Counted from the stretch's first letter, positions 20,676 through 32,076 are shown. The stretch: DNA of 64,000 nucleotides from Fagopyrum homotropicum (GCA_033239125.1 BSWB01000005.1:138070494-138134493); one strand, 5' to 3'. Program-made: numbers and translations. Notes: generated by a model not told the origin, from the sequence alone.

Positions 20676-23339
20676 ATGTGCAGGTCTAGGAACACCGAAG
20701 ATCTCTTACCTCTTGATCAAGAGCTAGAGAAAACCTTGAGGCAAAAGCGCAAGGAAAAGAAGATGGTTGAAGAACACGAACGTGATCTTCAAACGGAGTT
20801 GGCGGAGAAGGAAGCTCAACTCCGATGGAATGAGACTCTCCGCCAGGATGAGATGGATCGTCATCAATCTCAAGTCAACAGTCTACAAGACATGATCTTC
20901 CAAATGAGGATAGAGATGAGCAAGCTTAAGAATAAGGGAAGCAAGAAATCCTCAAGAAGGAGATCAAGGTCTAGAAGAAAAAGTCACTCATCCGCTGATG
21001 ATAGTGACTCTTCCATGCCACCGTTAGAAGAGATTGATCCCACGATCAATATGAATCCTTTCCATCCACAAGGAGCTGCTAATCGCCGCATTCCACCTAG
21101 GAATGTGAGAGTTGAACGTGTGGATAATGAGCCAAGAACTCTTGGCCAGCGGATGGATCCAACACAACAACCACACCGCTTGGGTGTGAAATTTGATGCT
21201 GAAGATGTGCAAGGGTTTAGCTTTAACCCTCAAGTTATCACTCTTGTTCGCCAAAGCCAATTTGGCGGTACAAGCGCTGAATCTCCACACCAACACTTGC
21301 AAAACTTTGAGTGTATGATGGAGACGATGAGACCGAAGAACGCTACTACCAACAGCTATAAGCTCAAACCTTTCTTTTTCTCTTTGAAAGGGAAAGCGTT
21401 GTCTTGGTACCAAGCTCTTCCCAATGGGAAACTAGACACGTGGGAAGACCTTCCCGCGGAGTTTCTCACCAAATTCTTTCCGCCCTCCAAAACGGCGGAA
21501 CTTAGAGGTAAGATTAATGCTTTTTCAATGAGACCTAACGAAAGTTTGTTTCAATCTTGGGAAAGGTTTCAGGACTTGCTCTTGGATTGCCCTCATCATG
21601 GCATATCCAAACTTGCCTTGCTGGAGATCTACTACAAGGGGCTGGATGCGGGAACGCAATTCAACCTCCAATCCCTCTCATGCGGAACGTTCATGGACAT
21701 GAGAGAAGATGACGCTTGGGACTTCATTGAGAAGCAAGCAAGAGTCATAGAGAAGTATTCCCACCAGAAAGCGGAGGGAAATCGTGTGGAGCAAGGAGCG
21801 AAGCTCACACATGAAGCTCAAAATCAGATTTTCTCCCTCAACAATGAGATCAAAGAGTTGAAGGAGACTATCAAGACCAACTTCCCAAAGCAACAAGAGA
21901 AGGATGTTGGCTATTTGGGCAACAACAATGGCGGTGATAACACCAACCGCAACAACAATAATCGGAACAACAACCGGAATAACAATTGGAATGGAAACAA
22001 CAACAACCGGAACAACAATTGGAACAACAATAGGGGTTCAAACAACAACAATTGGCGCTCCAATCAACAAAATTCCGGTAACTCCTATCCTTCCAATTCT
22101 AATTCACTAACTCCACCTTCCTCTTCCTCTACTCCTTTGAAAAGCCAGGGGCAATCATCTAATGGAGGAAACAATACGGGAAAGGAGAAGCCCGATCCCA
22201 TGTTGGAAACGATCTTGGGAAAGCTTCAAGGGTTGGAGAACCGCCTCATCAAGGTTGATGATCAAGTCTCTAAGGTTGACAAAGCTCAAAAGGTTTTGGA
22301 AAACCAAATGTTCAACCACGCGGAGGAAGTTCCTAGAAATCAAGGGAAACTTCCAGGAAAGACGGAGAACAACCCTAAGGGAAGGGTGATGGCGATTACA
22401 ACTAGGAGCGGAGTGACTACTACCGATCCGCAGCCTACGTTCGTTGAAGTCCCCGTAGAGAAGGACAAAGGAAAGGGGAAGGAGAAGGAAGATGTCTATG
22501 TTCCTCCTCCAGCTTACAAACCTCCCCTACCATTTCCTCAATCTAGAGCGCGAGCGCGCCTAGACAAACAATTCGGTAAGTTCATAGAACTCATGAGCAA
22601 GCTGCATATTAATATACCTTTCATTGATGCTATTGTAGGTATGCCGGCTTATGGCAAGTTCTTGAATGAGCTTCTCTCTAACAAGAGGAAGCTAGAAGAT
22701 TTCGGCGAGGTCAAGATGAGTTCGGATTCTTCGGATCTCATCAAGACTATGAAGGAGAAAATGCCCCCAAAGTTGAAGGATCCGGGGTCATTTTGCATTC
22801 CCATTGAAGTGGGAGATGTCACATATGACGCTTTATGTGACTTGGGAGCAAGTGTGAGCATCATACCACTTGCATTATGTAGGAAGATCGGTTTAGGCGA
22901 TCCTAAACCGGTAAAGATGACGTTATACATGGCGGATCGATCCATCACTCGCCCCGTCGGCATTGTAGAAGACGTCCCGGTCAAGCTAGGTAAATTCTTT
23001 GTCCCCATTGATTTTGTCGTGCTTGACATTCCTGCAGATAGTCCGGTCCCGATCATACTCGGAAGACCGTTTCTTGCAACTTCCGGCTGCATGGTCGATT
23101 GCAAGAATGGAAGACTCGCTTTTGATATTGGAGAAGAGAAAGTAGAGTTCGTTCTTTCCACTCTAGTGAAGGAGCCAATCTTTGACGAGGATATTTACGA
23201 TATCCAAGACGAAGAAGGCTTGTCTAGGGAGGAGGTAAGTGCGATTCTCTTTAACGATCCTTTACAAAAGGTTATCACTATGAGTCTAACCAATGTAGGG
23301 GAAGAAGAAGAGTGCAAAGAGGCAATTGAAGCCTTATAA
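20676..23339 (+). CDS. Athila-like Gag-protease
   Basis: An open frame of 887 aa. A charged coiled-coil-like N terminus (residues 10-100) is followed by a Lys/Arg/Ser-rich patch. The retrotransposon gag core lies at about residues 235-320 (SLKGKALSWYQALP, LTKFFPPSKT). A long Asn-rich tract (about 412-480) stands where many Gag proteins carry a CCHC knuckle, and no such knuckle is seen. The aspartic protease is at about 700-815 (CDLGASVSIIPLAL, PVPIILGRPFLATSG). Gag forms the particle and the protease cleaves the polyprotein. The frame ends with TAA 12 bp before the next ATG, in the same frame as pol. Confidence 0.92.
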   Translation: MCRSRNTEDLLPLDQELEKTLRQKRKEKKMVEEHERDLQTELAEKEAQLRWNETLRQDEMDRHQSQVNSLQDMIFQMRIEMSKLKNKGSKKSSRRRSRSRRKSHSSADDSDSSMPPLEEIDPTINMNPFHPQGAANRRIPPRNVRVERVDNEPRTLGQRMDPTQQPHRLGVKFDAEDVQGFSFNPQVITLVRQSQFGGTSAESPHQHLQNFECMMETMRPKNATTNSYKLKPFFFSLKGKALSWYQALPNGKLDTWEDLPAEFLTKFFPPSKTAELRGKINAFSMRPNESLFQSWERFQDLLLDCPHHGISKLALLEIYYKGLDAGTQFNLQSLSCGTFMDMREDDAWDFIEKQARVIEKYSHQKAEGNRVEQGAKLTHEAQNQIFSLNNEIKELKETIKTNFPKQQEKDVGYLGNNNGGDNTNRNNNNRNNNRNNNWNGNNNNRNNNWNNNRGSNNNNWRSNQQNSGNSYPSNSNSLTPPSSSSTPLKSQGQSSNGGNNTGKEKPDPMLETILGKLQGLENRLIKVDDQVSKVDKAQKVLENQMFNHAEEVPRNQGKLPGKTENNPKGRVMAITTRSGVTTTDPQPTFVEVPVEKDKGKGKEKEDVYVPPPAYKPPLPFPQSRARARLDKQFGKFIELMSKLHINIPFIDAIVGMPAYGKFLNELLSNKRKLEDFGEVKMSSDSSDLIKTMKEKMPPKLKDPGSFCIPIEVGDVTYDALCDLGASVSIIPLALCRKIGLGDPKPVKMTLYMADRSITRPVGIVEDVPVKLGKFFVPIDFVVLDIPADSPVPIILGRPFLATSGCMVDCKNGRLAFDIGEEKVEFVLSTLVKEPIFDEDIYDIQDEEGLSREEVSAILFNDPLQKVITMSLTNVGEEEECKEAIEAL

Positions 23340-23351
23340 GCACAAGAAGAG

Positions 23352-26300
23352 ATGCATGAAGTGGAGTTTGAGAAACTCCACGATGAGGCTGAGAATGTTA
23401 GAATCCACGGTCATACCCTGTATTCCACGACCGTGGATTTCACAACCAGAATCGACCTCCATTCCAGGGGATTACACGGCCGTGGAACACATGGAGAGGC
23501 CGTAATTCTGACCGTGGAAGAAGGTGATCGGCATACTTCTTCAACTTCTCCTGATTCTTCTCCAACTCACTCAACACCCTTAGAAACTTCTAAGGGAACA
23601 TCGGATGCGCCCCAAGGACCATTGGAAGCTCCGAAAGTGATGGAACTCAAACCACTTCCTACTCATCTAAGGTACGCTTTCCTTGGATCTAATTCTACCT
23701 TTCCGGTTATTGTTAGTTCCGAACTAAGCATAGATGAATATGAACAGCTCATGACTGTCCTTAGGAAACATAGAAAAGCCATAGGCTACACTATCGAGGA
23801 CTTAGTAGGAATTAAACCCTCCCTATGCATGCATAAGATACTAATGGAGGAGGACTTTAGAACTTCAAGACAACCTCAAAGGCGGTTGAATCCGACCATG
23901 AAGGAGGTTGTCAAGAAGGAAATTCTTAAACTTCTTGATGCAGGTATCATCTATCCTATCTCCGATAGCAAGTGGGTGAGTCCAGTTCAAGTAGTTCCGA
24001 AGAAGGGAGGAATGACGGTCATCACCAACAAGAACAACGAACTCATTCCTACCCGAACCGTGACTGGATGGCGAATGTGCATAGACTACCGCAAGCTCAA
24101 CAACGCAACGCGGAAGGATCACTTTCCATTGCCATTCATCGATCAAATGCTTGAAAGGTTAGCACAACATTCACATTTTTGCTACCTTGACGGTTATAGT
24201 GGCTTCTTTCAGATTCCGATACATCCGGATGATCAAGAGAAGACCACATTCACGTGCCCTTGGGGTACGTTCGCCTATAGGAGAATGCCGTTCGGGCTTT
24301 GCAACGCCCCAGCCACCTTTCAACGGTGCATGATGGCCATCTTCTCCGAGTACGTAGAGGAAATCATGGAAGTCTTCATGGACGACTTCTCCGTATACGG
24401 TTTCTCTTTTAACGATTGCCTTTCTAACCTTTCTCTTGTTTTACAACGTTGTGAAGACACTAACCTAGTTCTTAATTGGGAGAAGTGTCAATTCATGGTT
24501 AAGGAAGGAATCGTATTAGGTCACTTAGTCTCTAGTAGAGGGATAGAGGTAGACAAGGCTAAGATAGAGACCATAGAGAAACTTCCTCCCCCAATTTCGG
24601 TGAAAGGGATAAGAAGTTTCCTAGGACATGCTGGGTTTTATAGACGTTTCATTAAGGACTTTTCTAAGATATCAAAACCTCTCACTAATCTATTGATGAA
24701 GGATGCGGTTTTTGAGTTTTCGCAGGAATGTTTGGATGCGTTTAATACCATTCGGCAAGCTCTAATTTCAGCACCTATTATCCAACCTCCGGATTGGACT
24801 CTCCCCTTCGAGATTATGTGCGATGCTAGTGACGTAGCTATTGGAGCTGTTCTTGGACAACGAAAGGAAGGGCGAACCCATGCCATATAATACGCTAGCA
24901 AAACGCTAGAGGAAGCGCAGCTCAACTACGCCACTACAGAGAAAGAGTTTTTAGCCATTGTCTATGCTATTGACAAGTTTCGCTCTTATCTTGTAGGTGC
25001 AAAGGTGATTGTCTACACGGATCATGCTGCGATCCGGTACCTCCTTGCAAAGAAAGACGCGAAGCCAAGGCTAATTAGATGGATTCTTCTCCTACAAGAA
25101 TTCGATCTTGAGATCCGCGACAAGAAAGGTTCAGAAAATTCTGTTGCGGATCATTTGAGTCGCCTAACACATCTAGAGGACGACCATCTACCCATTGATG
25201 ACTCCTTTCCAGACGAACACCTACACATCATAGAGGAGTGCATCAACGTGATCTCCAAAGGTAACGAACCATGGTTTGCTGATTTTGTTAACTATTTGGT
25301 TTGCCAGGAGACACCGCCCGGACTATCCTACGCACAAAGGAAGAAGTTCTTTAAGGACGTCCGGGAATACTATTGGAACGAGCATCTCCTCTTTAAGAGA
25401 GGTCCGGATGGCATCATCCGGCGATGTGTGCCGGAAGATGAGATGCAAAGTGTCATCCGCCATTGTCATTCACTACCTTGTGGAGGACACGCTAGTTCAA
25501 ACAAAACTAGCGCAAAGGTATTGCAATCTGGATTCTATTGGCCTACTTTATTTAGAGATGTGCAATCCTTTGTTTCTTGTTGCGATGCTTGTCAAAGAAC
25601 AGGCAATATTTCTAGAAGAAACGAGATGCCCCTCAACAACATCCAAGAGGTGGAGATTTTCGACGTTTGGGGAGTTGATTTCATGGGACCATTCCCATCT
25701 TCTTGTGGAAACCAATACATACTATTGGCGGTAGACTACGTTCCTAGATGGGTGGAAGCAATTGCCTCTCCCACAAATGATGCCATGGTGGTGGTCAAGT
25801 TCTTCAACAAGACCATATTTCCGCGATTTAGAACACCAAGGACGATCATTAGTGATGGAGGTTCTCACTTCATAGCCCGTCGCTTTGAAGCTCTTCTAGC
25901 TAAGTATGGGGTTACTCACAAGATCGCTACCCCTTACCATCCACAAACGAGTGGACAAGTTGAGATCTCAAATAGGGAGATCAAGGGAATTCTAGAGAAA
26001 ACGGTTTCAAGGACTAGGAAGGATTGGTCCTTGAAGCTAGATGATGCGTTATGGGCGTACCGGACTGCGTACAAGACTCCCATAGGAACCACACCATACA
26101 ACCTTGTGTATGGGAAGTCTTGTCACTTGCCGGTGGAGCTGGAGCACAAAGCGTTTTGGGCTATCAAGTGGCTGAATTTCGGCATGAAGGAAGCGGGAGA
26201 GAAGCGTCTCCTAGACATCAACAAGCTGGATGAACTTCGCTTGAATGCCTATGAAAACGCTAAGATCTACAAGGAAAGGGCAAAGTGTTGGCATGATAAA

Positions 26301-26546
26301 CATATCATTCCAAAGGACTTCAAAGAAGGGGATCAAGTTCTCCTCTTCAATTCAAGACTTCGCCTCTTTCCAGGTAAGCTTAAATCCCGTTGGACCGGAC
26401 CTTTTCTAATTAAGCGTATTTTCCCCCGTGGTGCAGTTGAAGTATGGGGTGAAGCTAGCGGAAGTTTTAAGGTGAACGGCCAACGACTCAAGAAGTATAC
26501 GCCGGAACTCCAAGCTAAGGAGTTTGCGCCTACCGCACTCGAATAA
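23352..26546 (+). pseudogene. Athila-like RT, RNase H and integrase (one premature stop)
   Basis: One continuous frame apart from TAA at 24888-24890. The frame resumes at once with YASKTLEEAQ, so a tyrosine codon probably became a stop. RT has WRMCIDYRKLNNAT, RMPFGLCNAPATFQR and FMDDFSVYG (about 24374). RNase H follows (MCDASDVAIGAVL, YTDHAAIRYLL). Integrase has the HHCC zinc site (about 25456-25605, CDACQRTG) and the core D, D, E in GVDFMG, SDGGSHF and GQVEISNRE. A segment near the N terminus (23400-23525) is LTR-derived. The element would need help or readthrough to move. Confidence 0.93.
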
Positions 26547-26587
26547 GTGCGAGATTGGTCTAGCTACGGACCTTAAACAAAGCGCTT

Positions 26588-26605
26588 CTTGGGAGGCAAC
26601 CCAAG
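26588..26605 (+). other. Perfect stem-loop just after pol
   Basis: CTTGGG-AGGCAA-CCCAAG, 41 bp downstream of the pol stop codon. I recall the same word after pol in related plant elements. A role in RNA processing or stability is only a guess. Confidence 0.55.
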
Positions 26606-27373
26606 GTATTGCATTTTCATTTTTGTTTTCGATTCATAGTTTAGCATAGAATAGACGTTTTCGCTTTATTTTGCCTCGATTTCTTCCGGTATGTTCGTGT
26701 TTTTGGTTGTAGGATCAATGGAAAAGGAAAAAGGGAGAACAATGCCGAAGAAGAGTGACGAAATTTGGACTTTGAAGCTTTACAGAAGGTTCCACGGTCT
26801 AAATTACGGTCGTCATAGCTACAGTAGCCGTAATTCTCAAAAGCCTTTGAAAAATCACAAAAACCACGGGTTCGTACACTTCCACGGCCGTGGAACACCC
26901 CGACAGACCGTGATTTTCAAAATTTTGCCTGCGACTATATAAGCCATATTCTTCACAAAATTACCCCAAAACCTTCCCTTTCCACGACCTAAACGCCGAA
27001 ACCCCACGACCTCCTCCAATTCTTCGTTTTCTAATCGTTTTCAACGATTCTTCGTCCTAAATTGCAGCAAATCAAACCACGAACAAGATCCAAGCGACAA
27101 ACCGAGCGGAAATCCATCAACAAACGCGCATTTCGGGTTTTTCAATCCAAAAAAGAGGTTTATTCTTTCTTCTTGATTTTCGCGGATTTGGTTCGTTTTT
27201 GCTATAGATTTTTAGGAAGAACTGACAAAGACTGGAAGGAATTAGATTAGGACTGCTTGTTGTGGTGATTGCTGGTGAAATTGTTGAGATTCGTGAAATT
27301 CTGAGACGAATCACGGTCTCTGGGTAAACCACGGCCGTAATTTCCAAGAACATACCGTAATTTTTGGTGAAAA
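26606..27373 (+). other. Inter-ORF region with CCACGGCCGTGG words
   Basis: The non-coding stretch between pol and the third frame. Short words shared with the LTR recur: TTCCACGGCCGTGGAA at about 26880, ACGGTCGT at about 26808, and CCACGGCCGTAATTT at about 27330. No convincing frame is seen; the small frames of 78-85 aa lack domains. Confidence 0.6.
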
Positions 27374-28936
27374 ATGGATTTTGTAAGGAGAGTATCGGGA
27401 AGGATAAAGGAGAAGAAGGGAGATCAGAATAAGAAAAGAAAGGGAAATTCCTCCACCTCTAGGGCACCACCACCCTCATCTCCTTCACTACCATCTTCAC
27501 CTTCACCTCCATCTTCACCTCCTCACCCTAGCATCCCGACCATACATGAGAACCACCTTGCTGCATTTGAGAGGATCACGGAGAGGACAGTGATAGGTCC
27601 TAGGTATTTGTTGTTGGAGGATCTACATCCTCTCAACATAGTTGATGATCTCACATGGCTCTTGGATAGAGCCGGATTGCTTGTCTTCACGAACATTCGT
27701 GAAGACGCCTATGAGGAGATCACCCGTGAGGTTGTGACATCTTTCGAGCATAGCCACGTCGATAGGACCGTCTCTTTCCGTCTCATGGAAAGGGACTATC
27801 ATTTGAGTATTGTCGAGTTTGGGACCATTTTCGGATTCCATGAGACCTATAATGGTCGATTTCCGAGCGGAGTTTACCCCAAGAACTTTTGGGAGGAAGT
27901 TGCAATGATATACGCCGACGAGGACCGTTGGCAACCCGCCGATACCAAGGCTAGATTGATGTACCATCTAGCCTTGAAGATAGCACACCGCGTTCTTTCG
28001 GAGTGTCTCTTTCCTAGGACGGAGACGCCCCAAAAGATCAAGACGGATGAGCTATTTTTGCTCTATAGCATGCTATACGGTCGCCGTGCAGATTGTGCTA
28101 CTCTTTTGGCGGCTACGATGAGCAAACTCAAGAATAAGAAGAAGGGGAACATTGGATATGGTGGGATAGTTACCCACATTGCTAGGAGTTTCGGTGTGGA
28201 TTTTTCTACTTGCACCCGCATACCGGCCGTTCCTTTAGGGCTACACGCATTTATGGTTAGGGGTCTCATCTTCCCCACACATGGAGGTCCGCCTTATGCG
28301 GGCATGCCTTGGGAGACTAGGACGGGTAGGGGTATAGAGTGGCTGCCGGAGTATTCCATTATGGCGGGACGCCATAATTGGAAGGAGACGTTCGCTGCGA
28401 TGCATGCAAACAGGATAGTAGCTCCCCCTTACGTCCCACCGCCGGCTGTAGAGGAGGAGGATATGGGAGATCAGTTTGAGAGTGGAGGAGGAGCGGAGCA
28501 TGAGTTTGGCACGTTTCCGGACCAGCCGGAGGCGGCCCCAGATGTACCTCGACGCTCTCCACGTCCGGCTAGAGCCTCAGGCTCGTCATCTCGCCGCGCT
28601 AGCGTGAGTGAGAGGCCCACGTGGATGTCCACACCTCCCACATGGTATGGCATTCCACTTCCTTGGTCCACGGAGCAGCCAGCAGCACCACCACCAGCAC
28701 CAGCACCATCCAATGCCCCAGCATGGTACAATCACGCCCCGGGATGGTACGAGCAGATGCCGGATTGGGCTACCGGACTTTCAGAGAGGGTTGGAGCATT
28801 GGAGATCCGGGCGGATGCTAGAGACGGACGCTTAGACGACCTTGACCACATGATGAGGGACGTCTACCGCCAGCAGTTTGGGCGGTTCTATGATCCGAGT
28901 TTCTCCCCATTCCCACCTCCGCCGGCGCCACAGTGA
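27374..28936 (+). CDS. Athila-type third ORF (ATHILA ORF1-like domain)
   Basis: An intact 520-aa frame. Basic N terminus (residues 1-30), then a Ser/Pro-rich tract (about 32-58). A folded region (about 65-330) with VIGPRYLLLEDLHPLNIVDD, MERDYHLSIVEFGTIFGF and FMVRGLIFPTHGGPPY resembles the ATHILA ORF1 family of plant transposon proteins. The C-terminal part is Pro- and acid-rich, with a W-Y repeat (TWYGIPLPW, AWYNHAPGWY) and a predicted coiled coil near 475-505. The position after pol matches the env-like slot of Athila elements. No signal peptide or membrane segment is visible, so an envelope role is unsupported. Confidence 0.75.
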   Translation: MDFVRRVSGRIKEKKGDQNKKRKGNSSTSRAPPPSSPSLPSSPSPPSSPPHPSIPTIHENHLAAFERITERTVIGPRYLLLEDLHPLNIVDDLTWLLDRAGLLVFTNIREDAYEEITREVVTSFEHSHVDRTVSFRLMERDYHLSIVEFGTIFGFHETYNGRFPSGVYPKNFWEEVAMIYADEDRWQPADTKARLMYHLALKIAHRVLSECLFPRTETPQKIKTDELFLLYSMLYGRRADCATLLAATMSKLKNKKKGNIGYGGIVTHIARSFGVDFSTCTRIPAVPLGLHAFMVRGLIFPTHGGPPYAGMPWETRTGRGIEWLPEYSIMAGRHNWKETFAAMHANRIVAPPYVPPPAVEEEDMGDQFESGGGAEHEFGTFPDQPEAAPDVPRRSPRPARASGSSSRRASVSERPTWMSTPPTWYGIPLPWSTEQPAAPPPAPAPSNAPAWYNHAPGWYEQMPDWATGLSERVGALEIRADARDGRLDDLDHMMRDVYRQQFGRFYDPSFSPFPPPPAPQ

Positions 28937-30284
28937 TTGATGCATGATCGTTGTTTTAGACATTCCCGCCACCACTTTGTGAGTTTCTTTTTCTTTTCTT
29001 CTTTTCTTTATTTCTTTTGACCATTAGGGACAATGTTCGTCCTAAGTATGGGGTGGGATGTACTAAAAAGTTTGTAATAACTCTACTTACTATGTTCGCT
29101 TTCATTTGAGACTATCGTTGCATGTTCATTATGTGTTGCACGTTTCCTTATTGCATTGCATGAAAAAGAATTTGAAAAACCCATAAAATTTAAAAATTTT
29201 CAGAAAATTTTGTGCTTCTAATGAATTGAGATGATTTCCATGATAATCACTACTTGTGAATTGAGTTTGATGACAATTGCATGCTTAAAAGGATTGTGAA
29301 TTGAAAAGAATTTGAATGAATGAATTTCACCTCTTTTGCAAGTCTTATAATGTGAAAATGTTACCTAAATCATGCTAGGAAATTGAAGTTGAAATCACGT
29401 TATAAGTTCCTATACTTCTTGTTGAAATGATTAAGGCAATTCAATACTTTCTTTCTTCTTTCTTTGATCATCTAGCTCCTCATTGAAATATTAGCCTCCT
29501 TTACCTATCCGGGGATTTGGAGTCCCACCCTTTGTTTGCTCTATTCATATCGATTGAATGAGAAAAAGGCATGTTTGATGTGGGAGGGCCATGAGAGCAA
29601 TTATTTGCAATCAATTGAATAGAAAGAAATTATAGGTTTGGGGAAGTCAATCATGACGATAAGTAACTCGGCACCATTCACATAGCCGGGTGTTTGTGTT
29701 TTGCCAAAGTCGGATTGAGCGATATTCCTAGCGGATTATGGTATGTGCGCTAAGGGTTTGAGGCATCTCTTGAAAATTTGAGAAACGCCGATCTCCTAGG
29801 CTTCGGTCTTTGTGCACCTCTGTCCATAACTCCAAAAGTAAAGTCGAAAAATGAAAAGAAGAGAGCAAAGCTCTAAGTTGAAGTGTTGCGGGAACCGCAT
29901 AAGAAGAAGAAGGTAGTTGTCCACTTTCCCGGATTTATGCACCACTTTCCCTTAAAGTTTTCCTTTCCCTTCCATATTCTAGACCTTTTCTTTGAAAGTC
30001 CTTAAGATCAAAAGAATGTTATATGACTTGGTGATCTAAATTGAAGTTTCTTGTGATTGATTTTAATAATGTTTGAAGGTTATAATGCTTGTTTTGAAGT
30101 TAAATTGGTTCATGAATTTTCTTTGCCTTTTACCCTTTAATTAAGTGTGTGAAAGTTTAATAAACGATTGAAGCAAGGTTTGAGAATGATTTATTCTTTA
30201 GAAGTCACATTCATCCAAAAGAAGGTACACATATTTCATCCTAACTCTTGTTTAAAGCTTTTGAAAGACCTTGCTTAGGGACAA
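28937..30284 (+). other. Athila-like 3' non-coding tract
   Basis: 1.35 kb without a convincing frame. At 29027-29055 it holds TTAGGGACAA, then TAAGTATGGGGT, a second copy of the words found at the true polypurine tract. The rest is AT-rich (for example near 29165-29210). Confidence 0.6.
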
Positions 30285-30308
30285 GCAAGTGTTAAGTATG
30301 GGGTTATT
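30285..30308 (+). other. Athila-like polypurine tract region
   Basis: AAGTATGGGGTTATTT directly before the 3' LTR. The G-run preceded by purines is the likely plus-strand primer, although it stands a few bases from the LTR edge. Confidence 0.6.
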
Positions 30309-32076
30309 TGTTATCATGAAATATTGTGATATTTTAGGCACGTTTTCTAAACGTACTTGATTCATATTGATAGTCTTTGATTGAACTTTGTGCATATGTA
30401 AGCTAGTATTACCTATATTGTCGATATGGATGTCTACACTAGTTCTATGTTGATTCTAGGTGATTTGGAGCTATTTCCGAACGGAATCGAGCAAAGGAGA
30501 GTTGATTGAGTATGTCCATAGATTGAGGACATTCTTTGGAAGCAAATTGGAGTTTTAGCTTGAGGAATGCACGAGGTTAGGGAAGAATTACGTTCTTGCC
30601 CTAAACCACACTCTAAAATACGGCCGTATCACGTTCCACGTTCAATTCCACGACCGTGGATTTAGAGTCAGAAATTGATGTTCATTCCAGAGGATTACAC
30701 GGCCGTGGAACATATGGTGCAAACCGTATTTGTTTCCACGCTCTAAATTACGGTCGTGGATCATTTCCACGACCGTGATCTTGGCGAATCTTTTCACCAC
30801 ACTTTGAAGCCACGATCTTTTAAAGATTGGGCCGGGCCGACATTTTGCCCTGCACTATAAAAAGACGGACGAAGCAAGAATCCGTCATCTTCGCTTAGGG
30901 GGAAATTTTGGCAATCCACATTCTATCAACGCATAGGCCGGCTACACTTCGCTTAGCCTTGCTGGGAAGCATCGACATCTCTTTGGAGATTGAAGTTCGT
31001 GTTTGGAAATTGCCCTAATCTCGCACTTTTGGTGGAGATTGCTGTTGAGATCTCCGAATTGGCGGAAGATCGAAGCTTTTTGGAAGATTTTGCAAGAAGA
31101 TCTCTCTTCTTGTTTAGGTTTGATTTGGAAAACGGATTGACATCCCGTTTTCCCTTCTCTCCTAAGGTTGTTATTGTTTGCTTCACTTTGAATCTTTTGA
31201 CAATACTTGTTCTCTTTGTGACTTTGAGATTGATTTGAAGATTATTGAAAGTTCTTGAAAGTTTTCATCTTTTTATCTTTTAATTCTTGAATTGATATCA
31301 ACATGACTGTTATTGGCTAAAAACCCTTAACAATTCTAAGGTGAAGGGTTGATAGTTGTGGCTTAGATGATGATAGATCGATCGCAAACAGATTAGACCC
31401 TGAGAGTTAGAGAGAATCGCCGACAACCTTAAATTACGGCCTGTTCTTGAGTCCACGGCCGTGGAATCTCAAGAACTAACCGTGATTTCCCTTAAGTCTA
31501 CGAACCTGCTTTTACTTTAATCTAAAGTTAAAGATTTGCTTTAGCTTAGTTTAGACTTGTCTTTTCTAGGTGGTAGTGAAGCCTCAACAACCTCTACCTC
31601 GATTGTGAGTGTCACAACCTCAATCGACTAAGTTAGTCTTGATCCTTGGGTTATAAGTTTGGGTATTTGACACTAACTCTCATCTTTAGAATCTTTCTAT
31701 ATTGAGCCTCAACAACCTGTATAGAGAGTGCCTTGTAGGTGGGTTACATAAGGTTTTTGGAACTTCACCGTACGATTACCTTACATTAGTATACCTTTGC
31801 ATATCTCAACTCTGTCTTTATATCATTAAGTATATCTTGAATCGATTGCCACAGCTGGATACCTGGATCTTTAGGATTGTTGTTTTCCCAATATTTGCAA
31901 AACTCCCATATTTACTTGCTTGATAACCTGCAATCGAGTTCGTTCCCACCCAAATCCCTGTGTTCGATACTCTGAAATTCTTGCTTAGCTACGTCGATCC
32001 GTACACTGCGGGTTCGCTGCTTGATTCTAGTTTTATAAATTTAAAGCTTATTTGCATACACCTTTAGGGGCGAACA
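30309..32076 (+). repeat. Athila-like 3' LTR
   Basis: 1768 bp, the same length as the 5' LTR, with about eight substitutions (for example CGACCGTA to CGACCGTG and GCCTTGTTGG to GCCTTGCTGG). Its TATA box at 30856-30863 could fire outward into the LINE and array sequence. Confidence 0.96.

Larger units (their letters stand above)
18807..32076 (+). mobile_element. Athila-like Ty3/gypsy retrotransposon (13.27 kb), young
   Basis: It is flanked by the 5-bp duplication AGATG (18802-18806 and 32077-32081). Both LTRs are 1768 bp and differ at only about eight positions by eye, so the insertion is recent. It has a tRNA-Asp-type primer site, a gag-protease frame, an RT/RNase H/integrase frame, a third large frame after pol, and a 1.4-kb 3' non-coding tract. 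The third frame and the primer site are typical of the Athila lineage. It lies on the plus strand, opposite to the LINE it interrupts. Confidence 0.96.
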
